Source: an uncultured Clostridia bacterium (GTDB taxonomy: Bacteria > Bacillota > Clostridia > Oscillospirales > Acutalibacteraceae). Taken from it: DNA of 64,000 nt. Positions 40,166 through 50,706 of this stretch are shown here, piece by piece (within the stretch, counting starts at the first letter, position 1; each line of letters opens with the position of its first letter). Under the pieces are notes generated by a model. The model was not told the origin of the DNA and did not search any database. It was given only the letters and a program-made list of their open reading frames with translations. The DNA lies in the NCBI GenBank assembly GCA_947369085.1, contig CANBJR010000006.1:1-64000 (forward strand), written 5' to 3'. A program made the translations under genes and the position numbers.

Positions 40166-41144
40166 AAATATATCCTTTTTTTATTATTTCAACGGCTTTA
40201 GCAAGTAGTTCTTCAAAAGAATTATATTCATCTGCGTAAAGCCAGTTCATATCCAAATCTCTTTTAAACCAGGTAATTTGGCGCTTTGAGTATCTGCGTG
40301 TTTCCATTTTTAGTTTGTCTATACATTCTTCAAGAGTTTTTTCACCATTAAAATACGGCAAGAGCTCCTTATAACCGATTGCCTTTACCGAAGTTAAACT
40401 AAGTTTATTTGAAATAACTTCCTTTGCTTCATTTAAAAGCCCGCTTTCAAGCATTATATCAACACGTTTATTTACTCTTTCATAAAGTTTTGACCTGTCT
40501 TTAAAATTAAGTCCGATTTTTATGGGCTTGTAAGGACTTTTTACAAGTCTCGATTTTTTATTTTGTTCTGTAATGGTTGTGCCTGTAGTTTTATAAAACT
40601 CAATTGCACGAATTATTCTTTTAGGATTTTTTTCAGTTTTCAGCCTATTAGCAGAATCTATATCAAATTCTGAAAGCATTTTTAGAAGAGTTTCTATCCC
40701 CTCTTCCTCGTAAATTTTACGAAGTTCAAGCGAAAGCTTTTCGTCACGCTGTTCTTCACTGAAAGTTATATGGTTAAGGAGTGAATCAACATACAGTCCA
40801 GTGCCTCCGACAATAAACGGAAGCTTGCCTCTTGAAATAATATCAGATATACATTCAGATGCATCCTTCACAAACATTGCGACAGAATAAGTTTCATCAG
40901 GTGAAACAAAATCTATTAAGTGGTGCTTTATACCTTCCATTTCATCCACTGTAGGTTTTGCGGTAGCAATCTGCATTCCTTTGTAAATTTGCATTGAATC
41001 AGCAGAAATAATTTCGCCGTTAAACATTTTTGCAAGTTTTATTGAGAGTTTTGTTTTGCCCGATGCAGTCGGGCCTACAATTGAAACAACTTTTATTAAA
41101 TTTTCCAGAATATCACACCCTGCCGAACTGCTTTTCAATTTCAT
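40158..41144 (-). CDS. miaA: tRNA dimethylallyltransferase
   Basis: 'SIVGPTASGKTKLSIKLA', 'GEIISADSMQIYKGMQIATAKP', 'FIVGGTGLYVDSLL'; start uncertain (overlaps mutL). Confidence 0.96.
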   Translation of the reverse strand: MKLKSSSAGCDILENLIKVVSIVGPTASGKTKLSIKLAKMFNGEIISADSMQIYKGMQIATAKPTVDEMEGIKHHLIDFVSPDETYSVAMFVKDASECISDIISRGKLPFIVGGTGLYVDSLLNHITFSEEQRDEKLSLELRKIYEEEGIETLLKMLSEFDIDSANRLKTEKNPKRIIRAIEFYKTTGTTITEQNKKSRLVKSPYKPIKIGLNFKDRSKLYERVNKRVDIMLESGLLNEAKEVISNKLSLTSVKAIGYKELLPYFNGEKTLEECIDKLKMETRRYSKRQITWFKRDLDMNWLYADEYNSFEELLAKAVEIIKKGYIYG

Positions 41145-43155
41145 TTTTGGTCATAACTATACAAACAGGCCTGCCGTGAGGGCAGTACTTTATCTGAGGA
41201 TTTTCTTCGAGTTTTTTTACAATGTCAATCAGTTCCTGCGGAGTGCTTTTATTTCCCGCTTTTATTGCGGAGCGGCACGCAACATTGTGATAGAACCAAT
41301 CCATTTTTTCTGTAAAAATATCATTTTTACCCATGGCAATGTAATCAGCCATTTCTGTAACACAATCGTTTATATCGGCAGCGTCAAGGTACTGCGGTGC
41401 ACTTCTTACTATTACCGTGCTGTTTCCGAAATCCTCAACGTCGAAAGCACATGATTTGAACATATCAATATTATTAATAGCGGCGTCGTATTCAGTTTTA
41501 TCAAGCGTTACAGTAATCGGATGAAGAAGCATCTGCGAAAAAGAAGCCGCCTTTTCTGCCTTAAGTTTTTCATAAATCATACGCTCATGAGCAGCGTGTT
41601 TATCAATAAACAAAATCTCTTTTTTATTCTTTTCTGCAATTATATATGTGCCGAATGCCTCGCCTATATATTTGATTTCAGTTTCAGTTTGCTCCATAAA
41701 AATGGGTATAGAATTACCTTTCGAATCAGCAAAACCATATTCTTTATCTTTTGAAATATCAGGAGAACCAATTTTCTTAGTCGTTTGTACTTCTCGTTTG
41801 GGCTCTGATACCACAGCAGGAATAATCTCTTGTTGAGGTTTAAAAGAATTTTCTTTATTTGAACTGTTTATAGCCTGATTAGTATAAATATTAAATGGAT
41901 TGCCTGAATCGGAAAGCTTTATGTTGTCAATACTCTTTCTTTTTGAAGATGTAGTTTTTTCAGCATTAACTGAGCTGAAATTTATGCTTTCAAAAGAATT
42001 AAAATCATCTTTTACCTTTTTAGCTTCGGGTTCTGTCGAAGATTTTAAAACGGGCTTAGGGGTTTCAGGTTGTTTTGATAATATCGCATGCGCATTATTG
42101 AAAGGATTAAATCCATTACGCTCGTTAAATGCTGCATTATTTTTAAATGATGCGTTCTTTCGGCTGTCAAACTTCATAAGCGAAGATTTTACTGCGTGAT
42201 AAACTGCATCAAAAACAGGCCGTTCGTTTATAAAACGCACTTCAATTTTTGCGGGATGAACATTAACATCAATCATTTCAAACGGAAGCTCAATATTTAG
42301 CACACAGGACGGAAATTTTCCAACCATTATTGAACCCTTAAATGCTTCCTCAATTGCCGCCATAGCAGTTCTTGTTTTAACATAACGTCCGTTGATAAAG
42401 AAATTTTGCATATTTCTGTTTGGACGTGAATTTACGGGTTTTGAAACATAGCCTTTAATTTTAATTGCGTCAAGCTCATATTCAACGGGTATTAAGCCAT
42501 TTGCAAAATCCTTGCCAAACACAGAATACACAGCAGAAATAAGCTTACCGTCTCCAAAGGTTTTAAGCGCTTGCTTTCCGTCTTTTATGTATGTAAATGC
42601 AATTTCAGGATGCGAAAGAGCTGTTTTGTCAATAATATTTGATACAGCGTTTCCCTCTGAAACATCTTTTTTCAGAAACTTAGCACGTGCGGGAATGTTG
42701 TAAAACAAATCCCTGATAATAAAAGTTGTACCAATTGGACATCCCGCATCATCAAAGGAAATTTCTTCTCCGCCGTCAATTTCATAGCTTGAACCAATTT
42801 CCTCATTAATATTTCTTGTAATCAGTTGAAGTCTTGAAACTGCGCAGATTGAAGCGAGTGCTTCACCTCTGAAACCGAGAGTTGAGATACAATCAAGGTC
42901 ATTTTCAAATTTCACCTTGCTCGTAGCATGCCTTAAAAATGCAACTTTGATATCATCTTTTAAGATTCCGCATCCATCATCGGTGACACGCATAAAGGTA
43001 GTTCCGCCGTTTTTAATTTCAACGGTGATGTTTTTAGCACCGGCATCTATTGAATTTTCAACGAGTTCCTTAATAACGGAAGCCGGACGTTCAACGACCT
43101 CGCCTGCCGCAATAAGTTCCGCAACATGCTTGTCAAGAACATTAATAACACCCAT
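41113..43155 (-). CDS. mutL: DNA mismatch repair protein MutL
   Basis: 'HVAELIAAGEVVERPASVIKELVENSIDAGA', 'GFRGEALASI', C-terminal 'CPHGRPVCIVMT'. Confidence 0.98.
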   Translation of the reverse strand: MGVINVLDKHVAELIAAGEVVERPASVIKELVENSIDAGAKNITVEIKNGGTTFMRVTDDGCGILKDDIKVAFLRHATSKVKFENDLDCISTLGFRGEALASICAVSRLQLITRNINEEIGSSYEIDGGEEISFDDAGCPIGTTFIIRDLFYNIPARAKFLKKDVSEGNAVSNIIDKTALSHPEIAFTYIKDGKQALKTFGDGKLISAVYSVFGKDFANGLIPVEYELDAIKIKGYVSKPVNSRPNRNMQNFFINGRYVKTRTAMAAIEEAFKGSIMVGKFPSCVLNIELPFEMIDVNVHPAKIEVRFINERPVFDAVYHAVKSSLMKFDSRKNASFKNNAAFNERNGFNPFNNAHAILSKQPETPKPVLKSSTEPEAKKVKDDFNSFESINFSSVNAEKTTSSKRKSIDNIKLSDSGNPFNIYTNQAINSSNKENSFKPQQEIIPAVVSEPKREVQTTKKIGSPDISKDKEYGFADSKGNSIPIFMEQTETEIKYIGEAFGTYIIAEKNKKEILFIDKHAAHERMIYEKLKAEKAASFSQMLLHPITVTLDKTEYDAAINNIDMFKSCAFDVEDFGNSTVIVRSAPQYLDAADINDCVTEMADYIAMGKNDIFTEKMDWFYHNVACRSAIKAGNKSTPQELIDIVKKLEENPQIKYCPHGRPVCIVMTKNEIEKQFGRV

Positions 43156-43178
43156 AATGTCACCGCCTTTCTAAAACA

Positions 43179-45767
43179 TTATATCATATTCTTTAATTCG
43201 TAAAGCAAATTCATTGCTTCTATCGGGGTTAGTGTGTTTAAATCTGACTCTTTCAGCTTATCAATTACAGGACTTTGTTCTACGCCTAAAAGTGAAAGCT
43301 GCATATCGCCGTTTTCTTCTTTAATTATTTCTATCTTTCCATCATCATTGCTTTCGATTTCCGCGAGAATCTCTTTTGCACGGTTGATTATTGACTGAGG
43401 AACACCGGCAAGCTTTGCAACCTCAATACCGTAGCTGTCATCTGCACCACCGGGAATAATCCTGCGCAAAAAGGTTATATCATCACCGCGTTTTTTTACT
43501 GCGATGTTGTAATTCTTTACACCTTCAAGAAGATTTTCCATTACCGTAAGCTCGTGATAGTGAGTAGCAAACAAAGTTTTTGCACCAAGCTTCTTTTTAT
43601 CAGCACAAAACTCAAGCACTGCTCTTGCAATACTCATACCGTCAAAAGTGGAAGTACCTCTGCCTATTTCGTCAAGAATAAGCAGGCTTTTTGATGTAGC
43701 ATTTTTAACTATATTTGCGACCTCGCTCATTTCAACCATAAATGTTGACTGTCCCGAAGCCAAATCATCGGACGCACCCACCCTTGTGAAAATACTGTCT
43801 ACAATTCCAATCTCGGCAGATGATGCAGGAACAAAACTGCCCATCTGAGCCATAAGAACAATAAGAGCAATCTGGCGCATATATGTTGACTTACCTGCCA
43901 TATTTGGGCCTGTGATTATTGCTACTCTGTCACTGTTGCTGTCAAGGCAAACATCATTTGGAACAAACGGAGCATCCTTTAAAAGGACTTCAACAACAGG
44001 ATGACGTGAATCTTTGATTCTTATTGCAGACGAAAGATTAACATCGGGACGAATATATCTATTATCTGACGCTACATTTGCAAGTGAAACAATAACATCA
44101 AGCGTTGCAATTGCCTTTGCCGTCTTTTGAATACGTTCAAGGTTATCTGCAACATTTTTTCTGACAGCGTCAAATAAGGAAAATTCAAGTGCAACTGATC
44201 TGTCCTTTGCGCCGAGTATTCTGCCTTCAACCTCTTTTAAATCCTGTGTAATGTATCTTTCGCAATTTGTAAGAGTTTGTTTTCTTATGTATGTATCGGG
44301 AACAAGGTCTTTATATGAATTTGTTACTTCAATATAGTAACCAAACACTCTGTTATAGCCTACTTTGAGTTTAGGAATACCTGTTAATTCTCTTTGTTCA
44401 GCCTCAATTTTAGCAAGGATATCCTTTGAGTTATTCATATCACCTGTTACTAAATCGAGTTCGTCATTATATCCTCGCTTAATCATTCCGCCCTCTCTTA
44501 TAGTAAAAGGCGGTTCTTCAACGATAGCGCTGTCAATAAGACTAAATATATCATCAAGAGTATCAATATCATGATGAATTTTTCTGATATAAGAGGCTTT
44601 GCAGTCAGAGATAAGTTCTGAAATTCTCGGTAGATTCTGAATAGCCGAGCAAAGCGAACGCAAATCTCTGGCGTTTGCCGATCCGTAAACGATTTTTGTC
44701 ATCAGTCTTTCAATATCAAAAATACCGGAAATGTTATCTGTAATTTCAAGGCGCAGCATTGTATCATTGACAAGCTCTTCAACAGCAGACTGACGATTAT
44801 TAATTGAAGATATATTCATAAGCGGATGCTCAAGCCAAGAGCGAATCAGTCTTTTGCCCATTGCAGTTTTAGTCTTATCAATAACCCACAGTAGTGAACC
44901 TCGCTTTTCTTTAGTAAGCATTGTCTGCGTAAGTTCAAGATTGCGCTGTGTGTTGTAATCAAGCCTCATATACTGGCTTTCGCTGTAAATTTCAATGTGA
45001 TTTATGCGTTCAAGTCCGCTTTTCTGAGTATCCTTTAGGTATGACAGTAAAGCTCCGATTGTAGAAACAAGCACTTCACTGTCAGCTACATTCTCCGAAT
45101 TTTCTTTAAAATGTTCAGTAACTGTATTTTTGCAGAGGTTGTAATCAAACTCATCGTCCTCAATCATCTCAACACCGGCTGAAAGCTTGGTTTTAATAAA
45201 TTTCGGAAGTTCTTTGATTTTTACAATATCTCCGCCTATAAGAATTTCCTTTGGATTGTAGCTCGCAAGTTGACTTGTAAGAACATTATATGAATCTTTT
45301 CCTGAAATTTCCGTAGCGTATAATTCTCCTGTAGAAATATCACAAAAGCAAATTCCTATATGCTTGCTTTTTGAGAACATACAACAGATGTAATTGTTTT
45401 TACTTTCGTCGAGCATACTCGATTCCATAACAGTACCTGGTGTGATTACACGAATAATATCACGCTTTACAAGACCTTTAGCCTTTGCAGGGTCTTCGGT
45501 TTGCTCGCAAATTGCAACCTTATAACCTTTCGATACAAGACGAGCTATATATCCCTCACAGCTGTGAAAAGGAACTCCGCACATTGGCGCACGCTCGTCC
45601 TGACCGCAGTCACGGCCTGTAAGTGTGAGTTCTAATTCTTTAGAGGCAAGCTTGGCGTCATCATAGAACATTTCGTAGAAATCTCCAAGACGAAAAAACA
45701 AAATACTGTCCTTATTTTCTTCTTTAATTTTAAAATACTGTTTCATCATCGGAGATAACTCCGCCAT
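43179..45767 (-). CDS. mutS: DNA mismatch repair protein MutS
   Basis: 'FFRLGDFYEMFYDDA', 'GPNMAGKSTYMRQIALIVLMAQ', 'LDEIGRGTSTFDGMSIA'. Confidence 0.98.
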   Translation of the reverse strand: MAELSPMMKQYFKIKEENKDSILFFRLGDFYEMFYDDAKLASKELELTLTGRDCGQDERAPMCGVPFHSCEGYIARLVSKGYKVAICEQTEDPAKAKGLVKRDIIRVITPGTVMESSMLDESKNNYICCMFSKSKHIGICFCDISTGELYATEISGKDSYNVLTSQLASYNPKEILIGGDIVKIKELPKFIKTKLSAGVEMIEDDEFDYNLCKNTVTEHFKENSENVADSEVLVSTIGALLSYLKDTQKSGLERINHIEIYSESQYMRLDYNTQRNLELTQTMLTKEKRGSLLWVIDKTKTAMGKRLIRSWLEHPLMNISSINNRQSAVEELVNDTMLRLEITDNISGIFDIERLMTKIVYGSANARDLRSLCSAIQNLPRISELISDCKASYIRKIHHDIDTLDDIFSLIDSAIVEEPPFTIREGGMIKRGYNDELDLVTGDMNNSKDILAKIEAEQRELTGIPKLKVGYNRVFGYYIEVTNSYKDLVPDTYIRKQTLTNCERYITQDLKEVEGRILGAKDRSVALEFSLFDAVRKNVADNLERIQKTAKAIATLDVIVSLANVASDNRYIRPDVNLSSAIRIKDSRHPVVEVLLKDAPFVPNDVCLDSNSDRVAIITGPNMAGKSTYMRQIALIVLMAQMGSFVPASSAEIGIVDSIFTRVGASDDLASGQSTFMVEMSEVANIVKNATSKSLLILDEIGRGTSTFDGMSIARAVLEFCADKKKLGAKTLFATHYHELTVMENLLEGVKNYNIAVKKRGDDITFLRRIIPGGADDSYGIEVAKLAGVPQSIINRAKEILAEIESNDDGKIEIIKEENGDMQLSLLGVEQSPVIDKLKESDLNTLTPIEAMNLLYELKNMI

Positions 45768-45804
45768 AATCTCACACCCTTTTAAGCTTAATTAAAAAAC
45801 AAAT

Positions 45805-46212
45805 TTAGTGACAACCGCCGCAGGTTTCGCAGCTGCCTGAGCAAGATGACTGCGAATAATCAGCAGTTTCGGGGTCAGCACCCTCGCAGGACTGCTGAAC
45901 AATTGCAAGCACTCTGTTAGCAACAACGTCAAATGCTTCCTTAGCATCATTGTAAGCAATCATATTTTCATTAGACATAATTTTTGAATATACTTCTCTC
46001 ATTTCAGTATTAAGCTGTGCAAGCTTGTCCTGATCTCTTTCCTTTTTAGAAGCCTCATTATTGATTGCCATTCTTTTAAGGTTAAACTCACCGATTAATC
46101 CCTGAAGTTCTGTATCGGCGTCCGCTTTTGTTTGAACTTCTTGTAATTTGATGTATGACTCCTCTTTTTGAATTGCTTTTCCAAGCTCTCTTGCCATTGT
46201 AATAATATCCAT
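45805..46212 (-). CDS. YlbF/YmcA-family protein with Cys-rich tail
   Basis: 'MDIITMARELGKAIQKEESYIKLQEVQTKADADTELQGLIGEFN'; tail 'SSCSGSCETCGGCH'; sits between mutS and miaB. Confidence 0.85.
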   Translation of the reverse strand: MDIITMARELGKAIQKEESYIKLQEVQTKADADTELQGLIGEFNLKRMAINNEASKKERDQDKLAQLNTEMREVYSKIMSNENMIAYNDAKEAFDVVANRVLAIVQQSCEGADPETADYSQSSCSGSCETCGGCH

Positions 46213-46232
46213 AGTTTTTTCCTCCGAATTTA

Positions 46233-47645
46233 TTATACTAATTCTCCCTTGAGAATCCAGTTACGTGCTTTTGTTATTTTGACATTTATGAATGTACCGA
46301 TTAAATCGACAGGTGCTTTAAGCTCGACAATTATATTTCCGCTTGTTCTGCCTGTCAATTCACCGTTTTTGCCTGTTTCCCCTTCAATAAGAACCTTTTC
46401 TGTTTTTCCAACCATAGAAGAACAACGTTTTGCAGCAATTTCCTCCTGAACATCAAGCAGTTCTCTAAACCACTTTGACTTTTCTTCATAAGGTATAGGA
46501 TCGTCCATTTTTTCAGCAGGCGTGCCGACTCTGGGTGAAAAGATAAATGTAAAAAGCGATGTAAATTCAACCTCTTTTATCAATGAAAGAGTTTCTTTAA
46601 AATCTTCATAAGTTTCTCCGGGAAAGCCGACGATTATATCACTTGTAAGAGAAACATCTTCAATTTTTTCTTTAGCATAATTGACAATTTCAAGATATTT
46701 TTTTCTGTCATAATGCCTGTTCATCGCTTTTAAGATTCTGTCAGAACCGCTTTGGAACGGTAAGTGAAGGTGCTTGCTTATGTGCGTTCCGTTTGCAATC
46801 GCATCTATAAGCTCCTTTGAACAATCTCTCGGATGAGAGGTCATAAACCTAAGCCAATAGTCACCGTCAATTGAATCAATCTCGTTTATCAGATTTGCAA
46901 AATTCACACCGTCAGGCAGGTTTTTGCCGTAGGAGTTTACATTCTGCCCAAGGAGTGTAATGTCTTTATAACCACTTTGAATCATTTCTCTTGCTTCGGA
47001 AACGATTGTGTTCTTGTCACGGCTACGTTCACGTCCTCTTACGTATGGAACAATACAGTAAGTACAGAAGTTATTGCATCCGTACATTATAGGCAGCCAA
47101 CCTTTAAAACTGCCGTCACGTCTTACAGGAATACCCTCATACAGCTTGTTGTCATCGTTTCCGCGTTCAACAATACGTTTTCCATTCACAAGTGAATTAT
47201 ACACCAGTTCTGGGAAATGATGGAGTGAGTGAGTTCCGAATACAAGACCGACAAAAGGGAAGCTGTTGTATATTCTGTTAGCAATATGCTCCTGTTCCAT
47301 CATACAACCACAGAGAGCAATCAGAATTTGCGGGTGTTTTCTTTTTAGATTCTTGAGAGCGCCTACGTTGCCAAAAACTCTGTCTTCTGCGTGTTCTCGA
47401 ACTGCGCAGGTATTAAAAAGAATAAAGTCAGCTTCATCGGGTGCGTCAACAAAATCAAATCCGGACTGGGCAAGCATACCCTTTATTTTTTCACTGTCGG
47501 CAACATTTTGCTGACAGCCGTATGTTCTTACAAAAGCAAGCGGTTTCTCGCCTCGTTTTCTAATTTCCATAATTTCAGCAATCAGTTTCATATACTCAGA
47601 TTGCTTTTCAGACAGTTTATCAGCCGGATTTATGATATCAGCCAA
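46233..47645 (-). CDS. miaB: tRNA-2-methylthio-N6-dimethylallyladenosine synthase
   Basis: 'VRTYGCQQNVADSEKIKGML', radical-SAM 'YGCNNFCTYCIVPYVRGRERSR', TRAM domain; SD AAGGAGGG favours TTG at 47645. Confidence 0.97.
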   Translation of the reverse strand: MADIINPADKLSEKQSEYMKLIAEIMEIRKRGEKPLAFVRTYGCQQNVADSEKIKGMLAQSGFDFVDAPDEADFILFNTCAVREHAEDRVFGNVGALKNLKRKHPQILIALCGCMMEQEHIANRIYNSFPFVGLVFGTHSLHHFPELVYNSLVNGKRIVERGNDDNKLYEGIPVRRDGSFKGWLPIMYGCNNFCTYCIVPYVRGRERSRDKNTIVSEAREMIQSGYKDITLLGQNVNSYGKNLPDGVNFANLINEIDSIDGDYWLRFMTSHPRDCSKELIDAIANGTHISKHLHLPFQSGSDRILKAMNRHYDRKKYLEIVNYAKEKIEDVSLTSDIIVGFPGETYEDFKETLSLIKEVEFTSLFTFIFSPRVGTPAEKMDDPIPYEEKSKWFRELLDVQEEIAAKRCSSMVGKTEKVLIEGETGKNGELTGRTSGNIIVELKAPVDLIGTFINVKITKARNWILKGELV

Positions 47646-47853
47646 ATAAATGCCCTCCTTACCCATTGTATTAACTGTTTTAGTATACCACAAATTATAT
47701 CGTTTTTCAATATTTTTCACATGGATTTCAAATTATTACGACTATTTCTAATACAGAAGTATAGATTTATATTATCACGCGTAACTAATTAAAATCTATA
47801 TAAAATTCATACAGAAATTTTATATTTTTCAAAGCTGTCCCTTTAGTATTTCG

Positions 47854-50706
47854 TTATAATCCCCGATACATTGTAAGATTGCCTCCCTGAAACTCTGTAC
47901 CCACAAATGCCCTGCCGTCATCGGTTGACAAAACACTGCATACTTTGGTTGCCCCTGTATCTAAATTACCTAAAAAATCAGGCTGAGAAGGATTACTTAA
48001 AGACCAGACAGATATGCCCTTATCAAAATTATCCATTATAAGATGATTTTTTGTAATTGCTATGCTTTGAGGAGAAGTTTCGCCGCCCGCGTTAACCGTT
48101 CTATACTCGTTTGGAATAGTATATATTTTTGTCTGCACGTTGTTAATATTACTAACGTTCAGAACTGCAACTCCTGCTATGGTGTTCTCAAGGTCATTCG
48201 TTTTACCGTGTAAGGGCGCAACAGTACAGTAAATATAGGGAAAATTACATACTAATCCCATGGTGTGATTTGTAGCTTGGTTAAGATTATTGTTTGATAT
48301 CTGCCTGATATTGCAAGTGTAAACACAAACAGGAGCGTCAGGTGTTGATAAATCATAAATCTTCACCAAATCTCGATCGTAACCTGATATTGCAAGATAA
48401 ACCGTTGTACCGTCAGTGTAAAAAGCAGGCTTTTGAAATTCTGTAACGCCCTCACCGCTTGCAGATTCTATACAAGACTGCGCTCTATTGTCATATTTAT
48501 ACAATAACGTTGGATTATCCGGTGTTGTCGAAATATCATACAACAACCAACCTCCTATCTGTTGAGTGACGCATAAATACTTATCATTATACGTTGCCGC
48601 ATTATGCGATTTGCCATAATACCTCGTACCATTTCCGTCACCCGGGTTGTAAGATTCTCGGGAATATGTAATTGTGTTTTTTAAAGTAAAATCATTCAAA
48701 TTTATTATATCAAGATAGCCGCCAATATCTGTATCACTGTCAAACGACGTGAATGTCCCTCCTTTTTGGTCACGATATGGCACATAGAGATATCCATTGC
48801 CGGCTGCCATACCTCTGGTGTAAACTTTGGCGTGTCCACCAACAGTTTTCACTAAAGTTGGTGCAGACTCATCACTAATATCAACTTTTGACACTGCTTG
48901 CTTAGCGTTACTGCAATGATACAAATATTTATCATCAACATACAACGCTCTTGTGCTGCCGGCGGTATTCATTGATAAAGGCTGAGTCAATGTTTTTAAT
49001 AAGTCTTGAAACTCAGCATCTAAATTTCTTACTACATTAACAATACATTGGTCAAAAAGACCTGATGATGTCTTAGCTGTAATTATTGCTGAACCGATTG
49101 ATTTTCCTGTTATCTGACCACTGTTATCTACAGAAACTATGTCGGAATCAGAGCTTGTAAAGAAAATGTTTTGCTGTTCACAGCCCAAAGGAGACAAGGT
49201 GTATGACAATTTACAGCTATCACCCACCTTTAGATCAGTTACTGAATTTGTGTTAAGGTCAAGAGAGGTAGCCTTTATTTTTACCTTAACATTACAACAT
49301 GCAGTCTTACCATTATAAAGTTTAATTGTAACCGTTGCTTTTCCCTTACTTTTTGCAGATATAATAGCCTTGTTTCCACTACCCTTGGTAACTTCCGCAA
49401 CGTTTAAATTTGAGCTGCTCCAATTGAGATTTGAAGCGTTTGCATAACTCCCACTATTGGTATATTCAGAAATTGTATAACTTTCACCACTGTATAATGT
49501 AAGGTTTGATGGATTAACATTAACACTGGTCGGAGCAGATTTTACTGTCACATTACAAGCAGCTGTCCTTCCGTTATAAAGTGTAATTGTGATTTTTGCC
49601 GTTCCTGTACTTTTTGCAGTTAAATTAGCCTTATTTCCAATGCCCTTTGCAACAGAAACGATATTTGAATCCGAACTGCTCCACTTTAGGAAAGAAGCAT
49701 TTGCGTAGCTACCGCTGTTTGTAGTTTCAGATACAGTACAGGTTTCCCCCATACCAAGAGTAAAACTTGTAGGATTAATTTTTACACTTGAAGGTGCAGA
49801 TTTGACTGTAACCTTACAGGTCGCTGTTTTTCCGTTGTAAAGAGTGATTTTTATTGTAGAAGTTCCTGATTTTTTGGCTGTCAGAGTAGCCTTGTTAGCA
49901 CTGCCTTTGGTAAAAGTTACAACATTTGAATTTGAATTACTCCACTCAAGATTTGAAGAATTCGCGTAACTCCCACTGTTGGTGCTTTCGCTGATTGTGT
50001 ATTTTTCTCCTACACCCAAAATCAGATTTGACGGGTTAATGGTTACACTTGTAGGAGCAGGCTTTACCGTTATCTTACAGCTTGCTGTCTTTCCGTTGTA
50101 GAGTGTGATTTTAACTGTAGTTGTACCTGTTCCTTTTGCAGTAATGGTTGCTTTGTTGCTGACACCTTTTTTTACAGTAGCAACATTTGGATTTGAACTG
50201 CTCCATTTTAAGTTATCTGCGTTTGCATAGCTACCATTGTTAGTACACTCACTAATCTGGAAATTCTCACCAACTCCCAAGGTTGCGCTGCTAGTATTCA
50301 AATTCACACTGTTTGGTGCGAACTTTACCGTTACTTTGCAGCTTGCAGTTTTGCCATTTTTTGTGGTTGCCTTTATTGTTGTTACTCCGGTGCTTTTTGC
50401 AGTTACCATGCCACTTTTAACCATTGCCACACTTGTATTTGAACTGGACCACGTTACACTTGAGTTCTCATTTGAGGGAGTAGTCGTGCTTGTAAGCTTG
50501 TAGTTTTCTCCTATTCCAAGTATGATTGAGGTTTTATCCAAAGATACTCCTGCAACAACAGTGCGAGTTGTAGCTGCGCTGTAATTTAGAGATGTTATTT
50601 CTATTGTCAAAACTACGCATATTATTACTGTAAACAATGTTAGAAGCATAGTAGTTAATTGTATATACTGTTTATTTGTCTTTAATTTCTTAATTTCCGT
50701 TTTCAT
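47854..50706 (-). CDS. Exported protein with six Big_2-like Ig domains and a C-terminal LVIVD/beta-propeller-like region
   Basis: N-terminal TM/signal; repeated '..GxGExYxISExTNxGSYANxSNLxWSSSNxNVxxVxKG..NKAxxTAKxxGTxxxKITLYNGKTAxCKVTVKxAP'; C-terminal 'YLYHCSNAKQAVSKVDISDESAPTLVKTVG...DLVKIYDLSTPDAPVCVYT...ISVWSLSNPSQPDFLGNL'. Confidence 0.85.
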   Translation of the reverse strand: MKTEIKKLKTNKQYIQLTTMLLTLFTVIICVVLTIEITSLNYSAATTRTVVAGVSLDKTSIILGIGENYKLTSTTTPSNENSSVTWSSSNTSVAMVKSGMVTAKSTGVTTIKATTKNGKTASCKVTVKFAPNSVNLNTSSATLGVGENFQISECTNNGSYANADNLKWSSSNPNVATVKKGVSNKATITAKGTGTTTVKITLYNGKTASCKITVKPAPTSVTINPSNLILGVGEKYTISESTNSGSYANSSNLEWSNSNSNVVTFTKGSANKATLTAKKSGTSTIKITLYNGKTATCKVTVKSAPSSVKINPTSFTLGMGETCTVSETTNSGSYANASFLKWSSSDSNIVSVAKGIGNKANLTAKSTGTAKITITLYNGRTAACNVTVKSAPTSVNVNPSNLTLYSGESYTISEYTNSGSYANASNLNWSSSNLNVAEVTKGSGNKAIISAKSKGKATVTIKLYNGKTACCNVKVKIKATSLDLNTNSVTDLKVGDSCKLSYTLSPLGCEQQNIFFTSSDSDIVSVDNSGQITGKSIGSAIITAKTSSGLFDQCIVNVVRNLDAEFQDLLKTLTQPLSMNTAGSTRALYVDDKYLYHCSNAKQAVSKVDISDESAPTLVKTVGGHAKVYTRGMAAGNGYLYVPYRDQKGGTFTSFDSDTDIGGYLDIINLNDFTLKNTITYSRESYNPGDGNGTRYYGKSHNAATYNDKYLCVTQQIGGWLLYDISTTPDNPTLLYKYDNRAQSCIESASGEGVTEFQKPAFYTDGTTVYLAISGYDRDLVKIYDLSTPDAPVCVYTCNIRQISNNNLNQATNHTMGLVCNFPYIYCTVAPLHGKTNDLENTIAGVAVLNVSNINNVQTKIYTIPNEYRTVNAGGETSPQSIAITKNHLIMDNFDKGISVWSLSNPSQPDFLGNLDTGATKVCSVLSTDDGRAFVGTEFQGGNLTMYRGL
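49270..50313 (-). repeat. Four tandem 261-bp (87-aa) coding repeats, Big_2 domains 2-5
   Basis: Equal-length homologous units in the translation; equivalent DNA motifs recur at ~261-bp intervals (about 49528, 49789, 50050). Confidence 0.8.

Noticed and set aside
41056-41454. 132-aa plus-strand ORF across the mutL/miaA junction
   Set aside because: Antisense to two conserved genes, no supporting signal
47391-47792. 133-aa plus-strand ORF antisense to the miaB 5' end
   Set aside because: Overlaps miaB; no domain or ribosome-binding site recognised
47760-47800. TATAGATTT...AAATCTATA inverted repeat downstream of the Big_2 gene
   Set aside because: Pure AT arms with a 23-nt loop in AT-rich DNA; too weak to call a terminator or element
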